Below, piece by piece: positions 1-10,024 of a stretch of DNA of 64,000 nt. Within the stretch, counting starts at the first letter, position 1, and each line of letters opens with the position of its first letter. The stretch lies in assembly GCA_052400665.1 (NCBI GenBank), contig JBQTGK010000013.1; one strand, 5' to 3'. The position numbers and the translations under genes are program-made. Under the pieces are notes generated by a model, which made no database searches, had not been told where the DNA came from, and saw nothing but the letters and a program-made list of their open reading frames with translations. This stretch comes from JBQTGK01 sp052400665 (GTDB lineage: Bacteria > Bacteroidota > Bacteroidia > Bacteroidales > Marinifilaceae).

Positions 1-65
1 ATCAATAAAATATCCTTTGCGTGACTTTATGAAGTATTTTGAGATTCCTTTGTGTTTATCTATCG

Positions 66-1874
66 CTAAAACAAACCACCATTTTGGTAAATCTCTAATT
101 GTACTTCAGAGAAACGTTCTGCTTGAACCAATATATTTTTAGATCTGTTTATGATTTCGCCAGTTTCTAAATCTAAACGAAGTACATCTCCATCGCTTAC
201 ATTCAGTTTTGAAATTACATCACAACTCACAATTGGAAAGGCTGCATTAATTGCATTTCGCTCGTAAATGGCTCCATACGATTCTGCCACTATAGCCTGA
301 ATACCGAGAGCTTTAAAACAATCAACGGCCTGTTGGCGAGAACTACCACTCCCAAAATTTTTATGTACAACTACAATATCACCTTTCTCCGCTTTTTTGG
401 AAAAATCTTCATATCCTTCCAAATTATCGAAGGTATATTGTCCCATTTCATTCACATCAGTAATGGTTAGATATCGATTATGAAAAATCATATCTGTATC
501 GATATTATCCATAGGAATATACCACACACGACCTTCTATAAAGGTAGGTTTTTCATGCGATTCTGGAACAATTGCAGTTTCAACTATTTTCCTCCTTAAT
601 TTATGCCTTGCAAATTTTACTGGCAAATCGGGAATTTCATTGTGTGGCACAATACAACCCGCAATTGCCGAAGCGGCAACTGTTGCTGGCGAAGCCAAAT
701 AAACTTTCCCTTTTCCCTGTTTACCAGGAAAATTTCTATTGCCTGTGCTTATGCTTACTTCCCCTTCGCCATTTTGTCCAACCTGACCGGCAGCACAACC
801 TGCACAGCCCGCATTGGATACCATTGCTCCCGCTTCCTTAAAAATATTAATCAAACCTTCCTTCAGGCATTCATTCCAAATTTCATCGGTTGCAGGAACC
901 AGCTTAAACACCACATCCGGCGCCACTTTTCTTCCCTTTAAAATACTTGCTACAACTCTAAAATCTTCCATTCGTCCGTTTGTACAACTTCCTATAAAAG
1001 CGGAGTCTATTTTCACTCCTTTAGCATCACTAACGGGAACTGTATCGTGTGGTTTTCCGGGTAAAGAAAGGCGAGGAACAAACTCATTCAAATTTAAATT
1101 ATAAATCTCATGATAATGCGCATGATTATCAGCTTTTACCAAATCAAACTTTTTCCCATTTCTAAACTTACTGTACTCCATTATGGCGTTGTTTGGAGTG
1201 AAAAATATAATTACACAACCCATTTCTGTTGCCATTGAGGCAATGGTAATTCTCTCATCAAGAGTTAGATGATCTACTTCATCGCCATACATTTCCACTG
1301 CATAACCCAAAAGAGAATTGGCTCCGAAATAATTAAGTAATCCCAGTACAATATCCTTGGCATAAATTCCTTTAGGACGTTTACCATTTAAATTGATTTT
1401 AACAGATTTGGGAACCTTAAACCATACTTTCCCATTGTGAATTGCAGCCGCAATATCCTTATCGCCCATTCCCTGTCCAAAAGCTCCTACAGCTCCTAAA
1501 ATATTGGCATGAGAATCGGTCGTAACGGCGGTAATTCCCGAATAAGCCAAGCCCTGTTCTATAAGGGTATGAGTTCCTATTCCGGTATTAATATCGTATA
1601 CTTTTATTCCATTATCCCGGGCAAACAACCGGCATATTTGCTGATTAACAGCATATTTCTGATCTGAACCTGTGGGGTTACAATCGAAAGTGAAAAAGGT
1701 TTTTTTTGGATTGGCAATTTTTAAATTATACTCCTGAATATTTTTTACAACATTAGCACCACCAAAATCTCTGGCAGCACGAATATCAATTTCAACATCA
1801 ACAATATCTCCTGGTTTTACAATTTTTTCTTTGGAGTGATTCACCAAAATTTTTTCAATCAATGTCATTCCCAT
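66..1874 (-). CDS. Fused LeuC-LeuD-type [4Fe-4S] hydro-lyase (aconitase superfamily)
   Basis: 602-residue enzyme uniting the catalytic aconitase domain (about residues 1-420) and the swivelling LeuD-like domain (about 445-590) in one chain. The three cluster-binding cysteines are visible: C297 in GSCTNGR and C357/C360 in NAGCAGC. The DSH motif near 120 and the swivel motif FGSGSSRQQA are also intact. The family isomerises hydroxy-acids such as citrate, isopropylmalate or homocitrate through a dehydrated intermediate in the cytoplasm. The fused architecture of about 600 residues is usually annotated as 3-isopropylmalate dehydratase or homoaconitase-like; the sequence alone does not settle the substrate, and no leuA or leuB lies beside it. 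The start is the ATG at 1874. It is divergent from the MFS gene across a 192-bp gap. Confidence 0.85.
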   Translation of the reverse strand: MGMTLIEKILVNHSKEKIVKPGDIVDVEIDIRAARDFGGANVVKNIQEYNLKIANPKKTFFTFDCNPTGSDQKYAVNQQICRLFARDNGIKVYDINTGIGTHTLIEQGLAYSGITAVTTDSHANILGAVGAFGQGMGDKDIAAAIHNGKVWFKVPKSVKINLNGKRPKGIYAKDIVLGLLNYFGANSLLGYAVEMYGDEVDHLTLDERITIASMATEMGCVIIFFTPNNAIMEYSKFRNGKKFDLVKADNHAHYHEIYNLNLNEFVPRLSLPGKPHDTVPVSDAKGVKIDSAFIGSCTNGRMEDFRVVASILKGRKVAPDVVFKLVPATDEIWNECLKEGLINIFKEAGAMVSNAGCAGCAAGQVGQNGEGEVSISTGNRNFPGKQGKGKVYLASPATVAASAIAGCIVPHNEIPDLPVKFARHKLRRKIVETAIVPESHEKPTFIEGRVWYIPMDNIDTDMIFHNRYLTITDVNEMGQYTFDNLEGYEDFSKKAEKGDIVVVHKNFGSGSSRQQAVDCFKALGIQAIVAESYGAIYERNAINAAFPIVSCDVISKLNVSDGDVLRLDLETGEIINRSKNILVQAERFSEVQLEIYQNGGLF

Positions 1875-2041
1875 AGGTCAGAAATTTTTAATTAAAATAC
1901 TACAGCTCACAAAACCAACTCCTCCTTTCTAATTTACACAAATAAATCCTCATCCTTAATTATTTCTATCGTTTTTTTGTTTTACTAAACTGATAACCTA
2001 TAAATTAAGAAAGAAATTCTTTCTCGTTACAATCGGACAAT

Positions 2042-2049
2042 TATCTTTG
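2042..2049 (+). promoter_or_regulatory. Predicted -7 promoter element for the MFS gene
   Basis: TATCTTTG matches the Bacteroidota -7 consensus TAnnTTTG and lies 17 bases before the ATG at 2067, implying a very short leader. No good -33 TTTG is present at the usual spacing (the sequence there is TTCTTTCT), so the promoter may be weak. Confidence 0.5.
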
Positions 2050-2066
2050 CAACACAAATTAAAGCA

Positions 2067-3239
2067 ATGACAAGATCTATTTCTGGAAACATTCCAAAGC
2101 TGTATTTGATTAAAATTGCCAAGTGGTTCATGCTAACCATGCCCATTATCGTGCTTTTTTATCAAGAGAATGGTTTAAGCATGCAAGATGTATTGACTCT
2201 AAAGGGGATTTATTCTGTTGCGGTTGTTGCGCTTGAAATTCCATCGGGATACATTGCCGACGTTTGGGGACGAAAAAAATCGCTAATTCTAGGTTCTATT
2301 TTAGGTTGTTTGGGCTTTATCGTCTATTCTTTCAGTCATGACTTCTCTGGTTTCTTAATTGCAGAATTGATCTTAGGCATTGGCAGTAGTTTTATATCTG
2401 GATCGGATTCGGCCATGCTTTACGATAGTCTTTTAAAGATGAATAAGGAAAAAGACTACTTGAAACAGGAAAGTAGAGTGATGTCGGTTGGTAATTTCGC
2501 AGAAGCCCTTGCAGGTATTGCTGGAGGTAGTTTGGCTTTAATCAGCTTAAGAACGCCTTTTGTGTTTCAATCATTTATTGCTTTTATTGCAATACCCGCC
2601 TCCATTCTATTAATTGATCCGAATCAAAATTCCGAAAAAGTAAAAGTTGGCTTTAAGCACATTTTAAGCATCGTAAAATTCTCTTTGTGGGACAACGCTA
2701 TACTACGTTGGAATATCGTTCTATCATCGGTTATTGGCTGTGCAACGCTTACGCTGGCCTGGTTTATTCAGCCTTATTTGCGTGATTTAGAACTAGAAGT
2801 GAGCACCATCGGAGTCATCTGGACACTTTTAAACCTAACAGTAGGCTTTGTGGCACTTTCAGCCCATCGAGTAGAAGCTTATTTGGGTAAGATTGGCACT
2901 TCTGTATTTATTGTTCTTGGTGTATCGGCTGGATTTGTTTTAACAGGCTGGTTCAATTCACTAATTGGAGTTGGCGTGCTCTTCTTTTTTTATTTTGTAC
3001 GAGGAATTGCAACACCTGTTCTAAAAGATTACATCAATAGAATAACTGAATCGGAGATGCGAGCAACCGTGCTTTCTGTTCGAAACTTTATTATTCGAAT
3101 CTGCTTTGCACTCATCGGTCCGTTTTTGGGTTGGTACACCGATCATTACACGCTTTCTTCTGCCTTAATGCTAGCTGGAGGAATCTTCTTTATTTTGGGT
3201 GGAATTAGTGTGTTTTTCATGACGAAAGTGGAGAAATAA
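2067..3239 (+). CDS. MFS transporter
   Basis: 390-residue polytopic membrane protein with about 12 hydrophobic segments, the usual major facilitator layout. The loop after helix 2 carries the family's motif A (GYIADVWGRKKS, about residues 63-74). No substrate-specific signature is recognisable; drug efflux or sugar/organic-acid transport are both possible. It starts at the ATG at 2067 and is transcribed alone, divergent from the hydro-lyase and convergent with the sulfatase arm. It borders the glycan island but runs toward it from an independent promoter, so participation in glycan use is not shown. Confidence 0.75.
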   Translation: MTRSISGNIPKLYLIKIAKWFMLTMPIIVLFYQENGLSMQDVLTLKGIYSVAVVALEIPSGYIADVWGRKKSLILGSILGCLGFIVYSFSHDFSGFLIAELILGIGSSFISGSDSAMLYDSLLKMNKEKDYLKQESRVMSVGNFAEALAGIAGGSLALISLRTPFVFQSFIAFIAIPASILLIDPNQNSEKVKVGFKHILSIVKFSLWDNAILRWNIVLSSVIGCATLTLAWFIQPYLRDLELEVSTIGVIWTLLNLTVGFVALSAHRVEAYLGKIGTSVFIVLGVSAGFVLTGWFNSLIGVGVLFFFYFVRGIATPVLKDYINRITESEMRATVLSVRNFIIRICFALIGPFLGWYTDHYTLSSALMLAGGIFFILGGISVFFMTKVEK

Positions 3240-3302
3240 AAAAACTGCAAACAATTCTAGTTAAAGAATTGATTACAGTTCAATATATGTTGCACAATAA
3301 TC

Positions 3303-3322
3303 GGTCATAGTATGCTATGACC
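3303..3322. terminator. Hairpin between convergent MFS and sulfatase genes
   Basis: Perfect 8-bp stem GGTCATAG/CTATGACC around a TATG loop, in the gap between two converging genes. A second weaker inverted repeat lies at 3243-3280. Neither has a long T-tract, so termination is likely but not certain. Confidence 0.45.
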
Positions 3323-3333
3323 CTACATTTTAA

Positions 3334-4896
3334 TTAATAAAAATCCCAGAAATCATAGGCATAATCAACATGCTCTTTGTAATCACCTAATTCAACAGCT
3401 TTCTTTTTCATCTCTTTTTTCATTTTATTCAAAACTTCCTTGTACTCAGGTAAAAATGCAAGGTTCGTTGTTTCCCAAGGATCCTTTTTAATGTTGAATA
3501 AAAGAGTAACTCTCGATCCCGAAACAAATTCACTTTTTGACTTTCTATCGTAATCTTTCGCACGTACAAATTCAATCAATTTATAATTTCCTTTTCGATA
3601 TGCTCTTTGATGCTGACGATAAGCATGATAGGTATAATCTCTAACCTGTTTTTTCTCTCCTTTTATTACTGGAACTAAACTTTTTCCATCAACGGATGCT
3701 GGAATGGACAAACCCGTTAAATCACAAATGGTTGGAAAAATATCATAGGTATAAGTCAAGGCATCAATTCTTTTTCCTTTATCTGCCACATTTGCACCTG
3801 AAACAATGAAAGGCACATGAACACCATCCTCATCGTAAACACTTTGTTTACCCATTAAACCATGGCAACCAACTGCCAAACCACTATCTCCTGCAAAAAC
3901 AATCAAAGTATTTTCGTACTCTCCACTTTCTTTCAGCGCGGCAATAACTCGTCCTATTTGAGCATCCAAGTGCGTAATAATCGCATAATAATTGGCCAAT
4001 TGATTGCGCACAACTTCTGGAGTTCTTGGCCAAGGTGCTAAAGCTTCATCGCGCAAAACCATATGACCATTATCAAAAGGATGCTGTGGCATATAAGAGG
4101 GTGGCAATTGAATGCTATCTGCAGGATACATGTCGCGATACTTTTGTGGTGCCTGACGAGGATCGTGTGGCGCATGAAAAGCCAAGTACATAAAAAATGG
4201 ATCTTTCTTTTTATGATTTTTGATATAATTGATCGCATTATCAGCAAAAACTTCGGAAGTGTGTGGTCCTGTCTTCTCGGTTCCTGTTGGGCCACGTTTA
4301 TCGCTTTTAGTAATTGCCCTACGAACAGTTTTACCATTTTCATCGTACTCCAATAAGTAGGCATCTTTTTTTGCAAAAATTCCTTTTTTATCCCAATCCC
4401 AAATAGGCATGCGAAAGTGATCGGTTAAGTAAACACCAATTCCCATAATTGTAGAACCAGTATCGAACGAACGAACCAAGGTTTTAATATCCTGATGCCA
4501 TTTCCCAACAATATGGGTATCGTAACCCGCTTGCTTAAATGACTCACCTATAGTCGTATTGTCTTTTGGAATTTCACGCCCCTGCCCTTTCAGATGAAAC
4601 ACCTGACGACCCGACAGTAACATAGCACGACTTGGCATGCAAGTGGCTCCAGAAAATGATCCCATCAGGAAGGTATTTGTAAATGCAATCCCATTATTAG
4701 CCAAAGCATCGATATTTGGCGTTTTAACCTGCTGATGCCCTAATGCATGAACACCTGAATACCGATGATCATCGGTGAAAATTAGCAATACATTCTGTTT
4801 TTTAGTCTTCTTTGCAAAAGTTTGTTTTACTCCTGAAAATAAAAACAAGCTCATTAAAATAAGCAAAGCACTTATACTTTTTTGTTTGAAACACAT
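3334..4896 (-). CDS. Secreted S1-family sulfatase (CMPSR type)
   Basis: Alkaline-phosphatase-superfamily sulfatase, family S1, 520 residues from the ATG at 4896. That start is chosen because the next in-frame start upstream would overlap the neighbouring GH28 gene, while this one begins directly at a signal peptide (about residues 1-28). The metal-binding TDDH motif is at 41-44. The formylglycine motif is CMPSR with C86 as the residue to be matured, so a formylglycine-generating enzyme or anSME is needed; none is in the window. It closes the minus-strand arm GH29-GH127-GH28-sulfatase. The family hydrolyses sulfate esters on sugars; the S1 subfamily, and so the sugar position, cannot be assigned by eye. 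Confidence 0.87.
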   Translation of the reverse strand: MCFKQKSISALLILMSLFLFSGVKQTFAKKTKKQNVLLIFTDDHRYSGVHALGHQQVKTPNIDALANNGIAFTNTFLMGSFSGATCMPSRAMLLSGRQVFHLKGQGREIPKDNTTIGESFKQAGYDTHIVGKWHQDIKTLVRSFDTGSTIMGIGVYLTDHFRMPIWDWDKKGIFAKKDAYLLEYDENGKTVRRAITKSDKRGPTGTEKTGPHTSEVFADNAINYIKNHKKKDPFFMYLAFHAPHDPRQAPQKYRDMYPADSIQLPPSYMPQHPFDNGHMVLRDEALAPWPRTPEVVRNQLANYYAIITHLDAQIGRVIAALKESGEYENTLIVFAGDSGLAVGCHGLMGKQSVYDEDGVHVPFIVSGANVADKGKRIDALTYTYDIFPTICDLTGLSIPASVDGKSLVPVIKGEKKQVRDYTYHAYRQHQRAYRKGNYKLIEFVRAKDYDRKSKSEFVSGSRVTLLFNIKKDPWETTNLAFLPEYKEVLNKMKKEMKKKAVELGDYKEHVDYAYDFWDFY

Positions 4897-4915
4897 AAGT
4901 TTTTTATTTATTCGT

Positions 4916-6349
4916 TTATTGAATTTGATATTTTTCTCCGTTAATTTCAGCCCCAACAACTTGTTGATTTTGAACATCTAGCATAACAAGCGGAAGCCTC
5001 TCATCTTTAGCTTCGGTCTGAATTAGCAGATTTGAAATTGTTAGCGATTCCATATGACGCCCCATAATTCCATAAGATGGAAGTACTCCGAAGAAACTAA
5101 ACTCAGGATATCTTTTTTCATCCTCCAAAACAATGGTTTTACTTTGCTCTTTCGTTCCTCCTCCAGGCAGATAAATTTGAACATTTTCCAATTTTACAGC
5201 TCCAAGCTGATGATTTTTTGTACCCGTCATTAGAATTCCCGATGGAGGAGAAACTCTAGATTCTTCCAAATCCCAAGTTGTTGCCACAACATTACTAATC
5301 GTCACATTATTTATACTTCCTACATTTTGTTTTGGCGCATCACGATAAGTTCTTAATCGCTCTCCCAATCGAATGAAGATTGGCATATCCACCTTCTCCA
5401 TCTGAATGCTATCAATCACAATATTATCGATATTCGCACCATCAACACTCAAAATTTTAATTCCTCCGCCACGTGTTTCGTGGATGTAGCAATTTTTGAT
5501 TGTAATATCGCGAAAATCGCCCATCGATTCGGTTCCAAATTTGATGGTGCCCCAGTTACTTTTTAAACGACAATCACTAACCTGAACATTTTGTGTAGGA
5601 ACAGGACTAGTTGTTTTGAAGCAAATTGCATCGTCTCCCGAATCGATAGTGCAATTTTTAATTACTGCATCTTTACTGGAATCTAAATCGATACCATCGT
5701 TATTTTTATGAGCATGACTATAAATTGTAATGCCATCAACTAAAATATCATCACACTGAAAAAAATGACAAGTCCAAGCAGCAGGTTGACGCAATGAAAT
5801 ATCAGTAACTTTTACTCCTGATGACTTTACAAAACGAACCAAAAAAGGCCGATTATTAACATATTCCTTCAATTTATTTTTATCAACACCCAATTTCTTC
5901 ATGGTTTTTGTAAGCTCATCTCTTTTAAAAAGATGACCTCTTCCATCAACAATTCCTTTTCCGCCAAGGGCAATATTCTTAGCATTTAACGCACCAATTA
6001 AACACTTACCACGCTGCTGTCCAACTGCATCCGTAAACGGATCAATGGTTTGATAATCTTTAGGGTTTGCACTACCAATCAATTTTGCTCCTTCGGCTAC
6101 TTTCAACCTCACATTATCTTTCAATAAAACTGTTCCTGAAACGTAAATTCCATCACAAATAAGAACTGTTCCTCCTCCAGCTTTACTACAATCATCAATG
6201 GCAGTTTGAATAAATAAAGTATTCAAAGTCAAGCTATCCCCTTTAGCTCCGTAATCTTGAATGTTCCAAACCGTTTTGGGTGTTTGACAAGAAATAAGGA
6301 AAAATACAATTCCAACAAACAATAATAATCTATTTTTAAGCATACTCAT
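4916..6349 (-). CDS. GH28-like polygalacturonase-family lipoprotein
   Basis: 477-residue right-handed beta-helix enzyme of the GH28 type. It begins with a lipoprotein signal (LISC, lipidated Cys at 21) and the pectate-lyase-3-like YGAKGD segment. Active-site motifs are present: NNDGID at 216-221 and SGDD with D239/D240, plus the later RGGGIKI strand matching the substrate-binding RIK region. GH28 enzymes invert and hydrolyse alpha-galacturonic or related linkages, including rhamnogalacturonan and unsaturated or substituted ends; in a sulfatase locus the true substrate may differ from pectin. It lies 4 bases after the GH127-like gene and 19 bases before the sulfatase, which indicates an operon. 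A second GH28-like paralogue is at 10025. Confidence 0.83.
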   Translation of the reverse strand: MSMLKNRLLLFVGIVFFLISCQTPKTVWNIQDYGAKGDSLTLNTLFIQTAIDDCSKAGGGTVLICDGIYVSGTVLLKDNVRLKVAEGAKLIGSANPKDYQTIDPFTDAVGQQRGKCLIGALNAKNIALGGKGIVDGRGHLFKRDELTKTMKKLGVDKNKLKEYVNNRPFLVRFVKSSGVKVTDISLRQPAAWTCHFFQCDDILVDGITIYSHAHKNNDGIDLDSSKDAVIKNCTIDSGDDAICFKTTSPVPTQNVQVSDCRLKSNWGTIKFGTESMGDFRDITIKNCYIHETRGGGIKILSVDGANIDNIVIDSIQMEKVDMPIFIRLGERLRTYRDAPKQNVGSINNVTISNVVATTWDLEESRVSPPSGILMTGTKNHQLGAVKLENVQIYLPGGGTKEQSKTIVLEDEKRYPEFSFFGVLPSYGIMGRHMESLTISNLLIQTEAKDERLPLVMLDVQNQQVVGAEINGEKYQIQ

Positions 6350-6353
6350 TCTA

Positions 6354-8306
6354 TTATTTTTTCAATTCTGGTAATATTGTCATTCGTAAATAACTAACTC
6401 CCAAAGGCACGAACTCTAAAATTTCTTCTTTATCAGATAATTCTATTTTTTCAGGCCAAGAATTTAAATGTTTAGTTCCATCCAAATTCCAATTACCAAC
6501 CTTTTGAGCCCTTACTTTTAACTTTACAGGTACAGCATTCAGATCCCAAGGATAACTTCCTTTTACCTCTGATTTAATAAACTCAATATCTTTCGATGAG
6601 ATTGCATAATTCCAATCTCCTTTTGGCAAATACATTTTATGAGGGAAATCGCCTGCATCAGCACATCCAATAAAAGGAAAATCAATCATTTCTGCTTTAA
6701 CAGGCAGAGAATATACCAACGGACCTCTTTCAATCGCAATTCCATCCCCATCCGTTTTCCAAGTACTTATCTTAATCTTCATGGGTAAATTTAAAGACAA
6801 GAGATCTCCATTTTTAAAAGTGCGATTTAAACAAACAAAACCTTTCTCTATTTTTAATTTCTCAATCTGTTTTCCATTAAGCCTTACTTCTGGATCCGTA
6901 CACCATTGAGGAATGCGCAACAAGAAAGAAAACTTACTTTTCTTAGCCATCTTCATAGAAATTTTTATTTCTTCCGAAAAAGGGTAATTGGTCTGTTCTA
7001 CAAATGTGACATCCTGATTGTTAATTGATGTAGTAAATGTTCCAGGACCATAAAGTGCTTTAACCACAGACTCTCCCGCCTCATCTCTCATCCACATTCT
7101 ACCTGCATAAGCAGGCATCATGCGTTCAACATTTCCGGTGCAACATTCCGTATCGTGCCCGGTTCGGTAACACATTCTACCATAAGCCATTCCTCCCCAC
7201 TTCAACTTCTCATTAAAACGACTCGATGTTGTAGAGGCTACTGGCTGATTGGGTGCAGAATAATATTGGTGTCCTTTAAATTCTTTGTTGATCGCTCCCA
7301 TTCCCGCATTGAATATGGCACGTTCAATAACATCTGCCCAACGCCCATCTTTTGTAGCCTTCAATAAATATCCAGCACTCCAGCTTAAATCAACAATATC
7401 ACAAGTTTCATGTGCCATGCTAATCGATTTTCCACTTAAATGCTCAACAGAACTTGGGCAACCATCCACCAACATGTGGTGCTTCTCCAATTTCTCCATT
7501 CCATGAATTGAAGCATCTAAGTATTTTTGTTTGCCAGTGTGTAAATATAAAATACTAGGGATTTTTACTTGCTCGAGATACGAAACACCATGACCTGCAG
7601 GAATTTTATCTGAAAGTAAAACATCTAAAAATTTCGACTGTGGTTCTGCATGATCCTCTTCGCTATATTCTCCCCCCTGCTGAGTTCCTGTATTTTGCGA
7701 AAAAGACTCCTCTGCCAAAACTAACAAATTCTGATTATTTGTTTTTCCATAAAGCCATAAAATCGACTCGATACTTAGTAAGGCTCGTCCCTTTGTAAAT
7801 AAGCGTTTTTTCTGTAAAAAATGAGTCGTCAACTTATCCAAAATCCTTTGATCTTTCGTCACTTCATATTCCGCCATTAAGACTCTGAAAAATACAACCC
7901 GACTCCAATCATCACTGTTTTTAAAACCCAAAATACCCTCTTTACCAGGATGTGTCAGCACATAATCGATGTTCTTTTTTACGACTTGAATTAAAGTTGT
8001 ATCCTGCAACAAATAACCCGCTCGTAAAATACCATCCAAATAGTAAGCAGTTTGCTCATAAGGCCAATCTTTTTTCCCTAAATGACCTTCAGGCACTTGA
8101 ATATCTTCTGTCCACATTTTGGTATTAAATGGATAGCCTGAGACATGAGGATGTCCTCCTAAACCATTTTTCTGACGAATAAAATATTCTTTCAACCATC
8201 CTTCTGGATGAATTGTATTTAATGGAACCTCTTTAAATTGAGGTACGTTTTGAGCCGACAAATATGAGGCAAAAAACAATGAGACTACAAAAAATAAATG
8301 TTTCAT
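6354..8306 (-). CDS. GH127-family-like (DUF1680) glycosidase
   Basis: 650-residue exported enzyme from the ATG at 8306; in-frame starts further upstream would run into the GH29 gene, whereas this one opens a clear signal peptide (MKHLFFVVSLFF...LSAQ). The fold is the (alpha/alpha)6 barrel of the GH127/DUF1680 group. Residues matching the zinc-cysteine active site of beta-L-arabinofuranosidase HypBA1 are visible: ETC at about 301-303 and the CC pair at 389-390 in ECCTGN, the first of which would be the nucleophile. GH127 members cleave beta-L-arabinofuranosides; relatives in carrageenan loci are 3,6-anhydro-D-galactosidases, relevant in a sulfatase-rich locus. Specificity is not decided. The stop is 4 bases upstream of the GH28-like start. 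Confidence 0.8.
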   Translation of the reverse strand: MKHLFFVVSLFFASYLSAQNVPQFKEVPLNTIHPEGWLKEYFIRQKNGLGGHPHVSGYPFNTKMWTEDIQVPEGHLGKKDWPYEQTAYYLDGILRAGYLLQDTTLIQVVKKNIDYVLTHPGKEGILGFKNSDDWSRVVFFRVLMAEYEVTKDQRILDKLTTHFLQKKRLFTKGRALLSIESILWLYGKTNNQNLLVLAEESFSQNTGTQQGGEYSEEDHAEPQSKFLDVLLSDKIPAGHGVSYLEQVKIPSILYLHTGKQKYLDASIHGMEKLEKHHMLVDGCPSSVEHLSGKSISMAHETCDIVDLSWSAGYLLKATKDGRWADVIERAIFNAGMGAINKEFKGHQYYSAPNQPVASTTSSRFNEKLKWGGMAYGRMCYRTGHDTECCTGNVERMMPAYAGRMWMRDEAGESVVKALYGPGTFTTSINNQDVTFVEQTNYPFSEEIKISMKMAKKSKFSFLLRIPQWCTDPEVRLNGKQIEKLKIEKGFVCLNRTFKNGDLLSLNLPMKIKISTWKTDGDGIAIERGPLVYSLPVKAEMIDFPFIGCADAGDFPHKMYLPKGDWNYAISSKDIEFIKSEVKGSYPWDLNAVPVKLKVRAQKVGNWNLDGTKHLNSWPEKIELSDKEEILEFVPLGVSYLRMTILPELKK

Positions 8307-8329
8307 AATTAGTTGGTAAGCTTTCGATT

Positions 8330-9874
8330 TTATTTTATTAATTTCTTTCGTTCTATTTTTAAACAGTAAGCAAAATCGCATGGTTTTTCTTTCGGAAAAG
8401 TTACCACCAAAGCTCCTTCGGTTTGTTCCCATTCAATTTTATCTTTTGAACCAATAAGGCTTATATTTTTAATTTGTCCTGGGTACAATTTCCCCTGAAA
8501 GCCAAGACTTTTAATATGTAATTTATCCTTTGGCCAATCCAAACATATCGCGTACAAGTCATCTCCTTTTTCCGTAAAACGGATGTCTTTTTCGGTGTAA
8601 ACAGGAATCTCTTTCCCATGATTTTTTCCCTGACCATGATGTCCCGGATTGACTACTTCTGCTGGTCCTTCACCATAGATTACCCAAGGAGATGTTCCAT
8701 AAATTGCTTCTCCATTTAATTTTAGCCAATCGCCCATGGCATACAATTCTTTTTTAACTTCATCAGAAAAGCTACCATCTACTTTTGGAGGCACATTCAG
8801 CAAAATTCGACCATTCTTACTGGTTATATCTGCCAACATATCAATTAGCATGTTCGCATCTTTCAATTTATTTTTAGGATTGTAAAACCAAACTGTTGGC
8901 CAAACCATGTGCTGTTGCATGTTGATATCAGCCATCCATGGATCGAATTGTAATCCATTCAAATTCCCATTTTCAATATCTCGCATGGCAATTCCTGGTG
9001 GAATATCGAATGATTTATAGATAAAACCAACCTCTTTGCCCCATTCCTGAGCTTTGTTAAAATATCGACTTAAATAGGTCTGCTGAACATCTTCACGAAT
9101 ACCAGACATACGAACTGCTTTTCCTTTATCTATTATTTTTCCACCAACCAATACTTTCTTTTTCTCTAATTGTAAGGTTCCTCCAAATCCAACATCGGTC
9201 CAAACAATATCTGGCTGATATAGCTCCATAGCTTCAGTCATTCGTTCTAACCAACCTTGCAGGTATTCGGTTCTAAAACGACCTTCTTTTCCATAAACAA
9301 CAGGATCAGTTCCGGTCACTACATTTTCATGCTTTGGCGATACATAGGTCGTATCGGTAGATGAAATCTGTCCCCACAAAGTACTGCTATGGAAAGAAGC
9401 AATTAACTTCATATCTCGTTTTCGGATTTCACTTGCCAAGCTTCCAAAAATATCAACCTTTGGACCTTTTTTTACCGAATTCCAATCTGTAATTTTCGAA
9501 TTCCAGTTCAACATCCCATTTACATGCCATGCTACTGGACCCGCAAACTGAGCTCCAGCTCTTTCGAACAAATCCACCCATTCTTTTGCCGAGAATTTCT
9601 CCCCTTTCCATTTTTCAATCGCTTCTGCGTGTGGCATATCCGGATTACCACTTTCGAGCACTACCGACTGAGCTCCCCAATGACTGTAAATTCCAAATTT
9701 TGAATCTTCTAACCATTGCGGTGTATTGTGTTTTCTCAACGACGACCAATTGGCTTCATACGGAATTTGGTCTACCTCCTTTTTTATCGCATCTTGAGCA
9801 CAACTAGAGAGTAGGATGCTTGCCATAACAGCAAACAAGCTCAAATGCTTTTTAAATGGATTTATTTTCATCAT
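8330..9874 (-). CDS. GH29-like alpha-L-fucosidase lipoprotein
   Basis: 514 residues from the ATG at 9874 (ATG-ATG; the second at 9871 is equally possible; an upstream GTG gives a less plausible leader). The lipoprotein signal ends LLSSC with Cys at 25. GH29 features are present: FGIYSHWG near the N-terminus and PDIVWTDVGF, whose Asp (about 227) matches the retaining nucleophile. The C-terminal half ends in the beta-domain usual for the family (WVIYGEGPAEV, then KDIRFTEKGDDLYA). The expected substrate is a terminal alpha-L-fucose or a stereochemically similar sugar such as L-galactose. It leads into the GH127-like gene with a 23-base gap, part of the minus-strand operon. A second GH29-like enzyme is at 26895. 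Confidence 0.84.
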   Translation of the reverse strand: MMKINPFKKHLSLFAVMASILLSSCAQDAIKKEVDQIPYEANWSSLRKHNTPQWLEDSKFGIYSHWGAQSVVLESGNPDMPHAEAIEKWKGEKFSAKEWVDLFERAGAQFAGPVAWHVNGMLNWNSKITDWNSVKKGPKVDIFGSLASEIRKRDMKLIASFHSSTLWGQISSTDTTYVSPKHENVVTGTDPVVYGKEGRFRTEYLQGWLERMTEAMELYQPDIVWTDVGFGGTLQLEKKKVLVGGKIIDKGKAVRMSGIREDVQQTYLSRYFNKAQEWGKEVGFIYKSFDIPPGIAMRDIENGNLNGLQFDPWMADINMQQHMVWPTVWFYNPKNKLKDANMLIDMLADITSKNGRILLNVPPKVDGSFSDEVKKELYAMGDWLKLNGEAIYGTSPWVIYGEGPAEVVNPGHHGQGKNHGKEIPVYTEKDIRFTEKGDDLYAICLDWPKDKLHIKSLGFQGKLYPGQIKNISLIGSKDKIEWEQTEGALVVTFPKEKPCDFAYCLKIERKKLIK

Positions 9875-10024
9875 GGATCTATTTTTTTGTGACTGAGCTA
9901 TTATCACAATACAGTTTTATGAAACTGCTGATCTATTTTCTTTATTTCATACTCAAAACAAAAATGATAACTAGGAAGCTTTTTAGGTAGAATTGATACG
10001 ATTTAAACAATCAGTAAAAGGCTC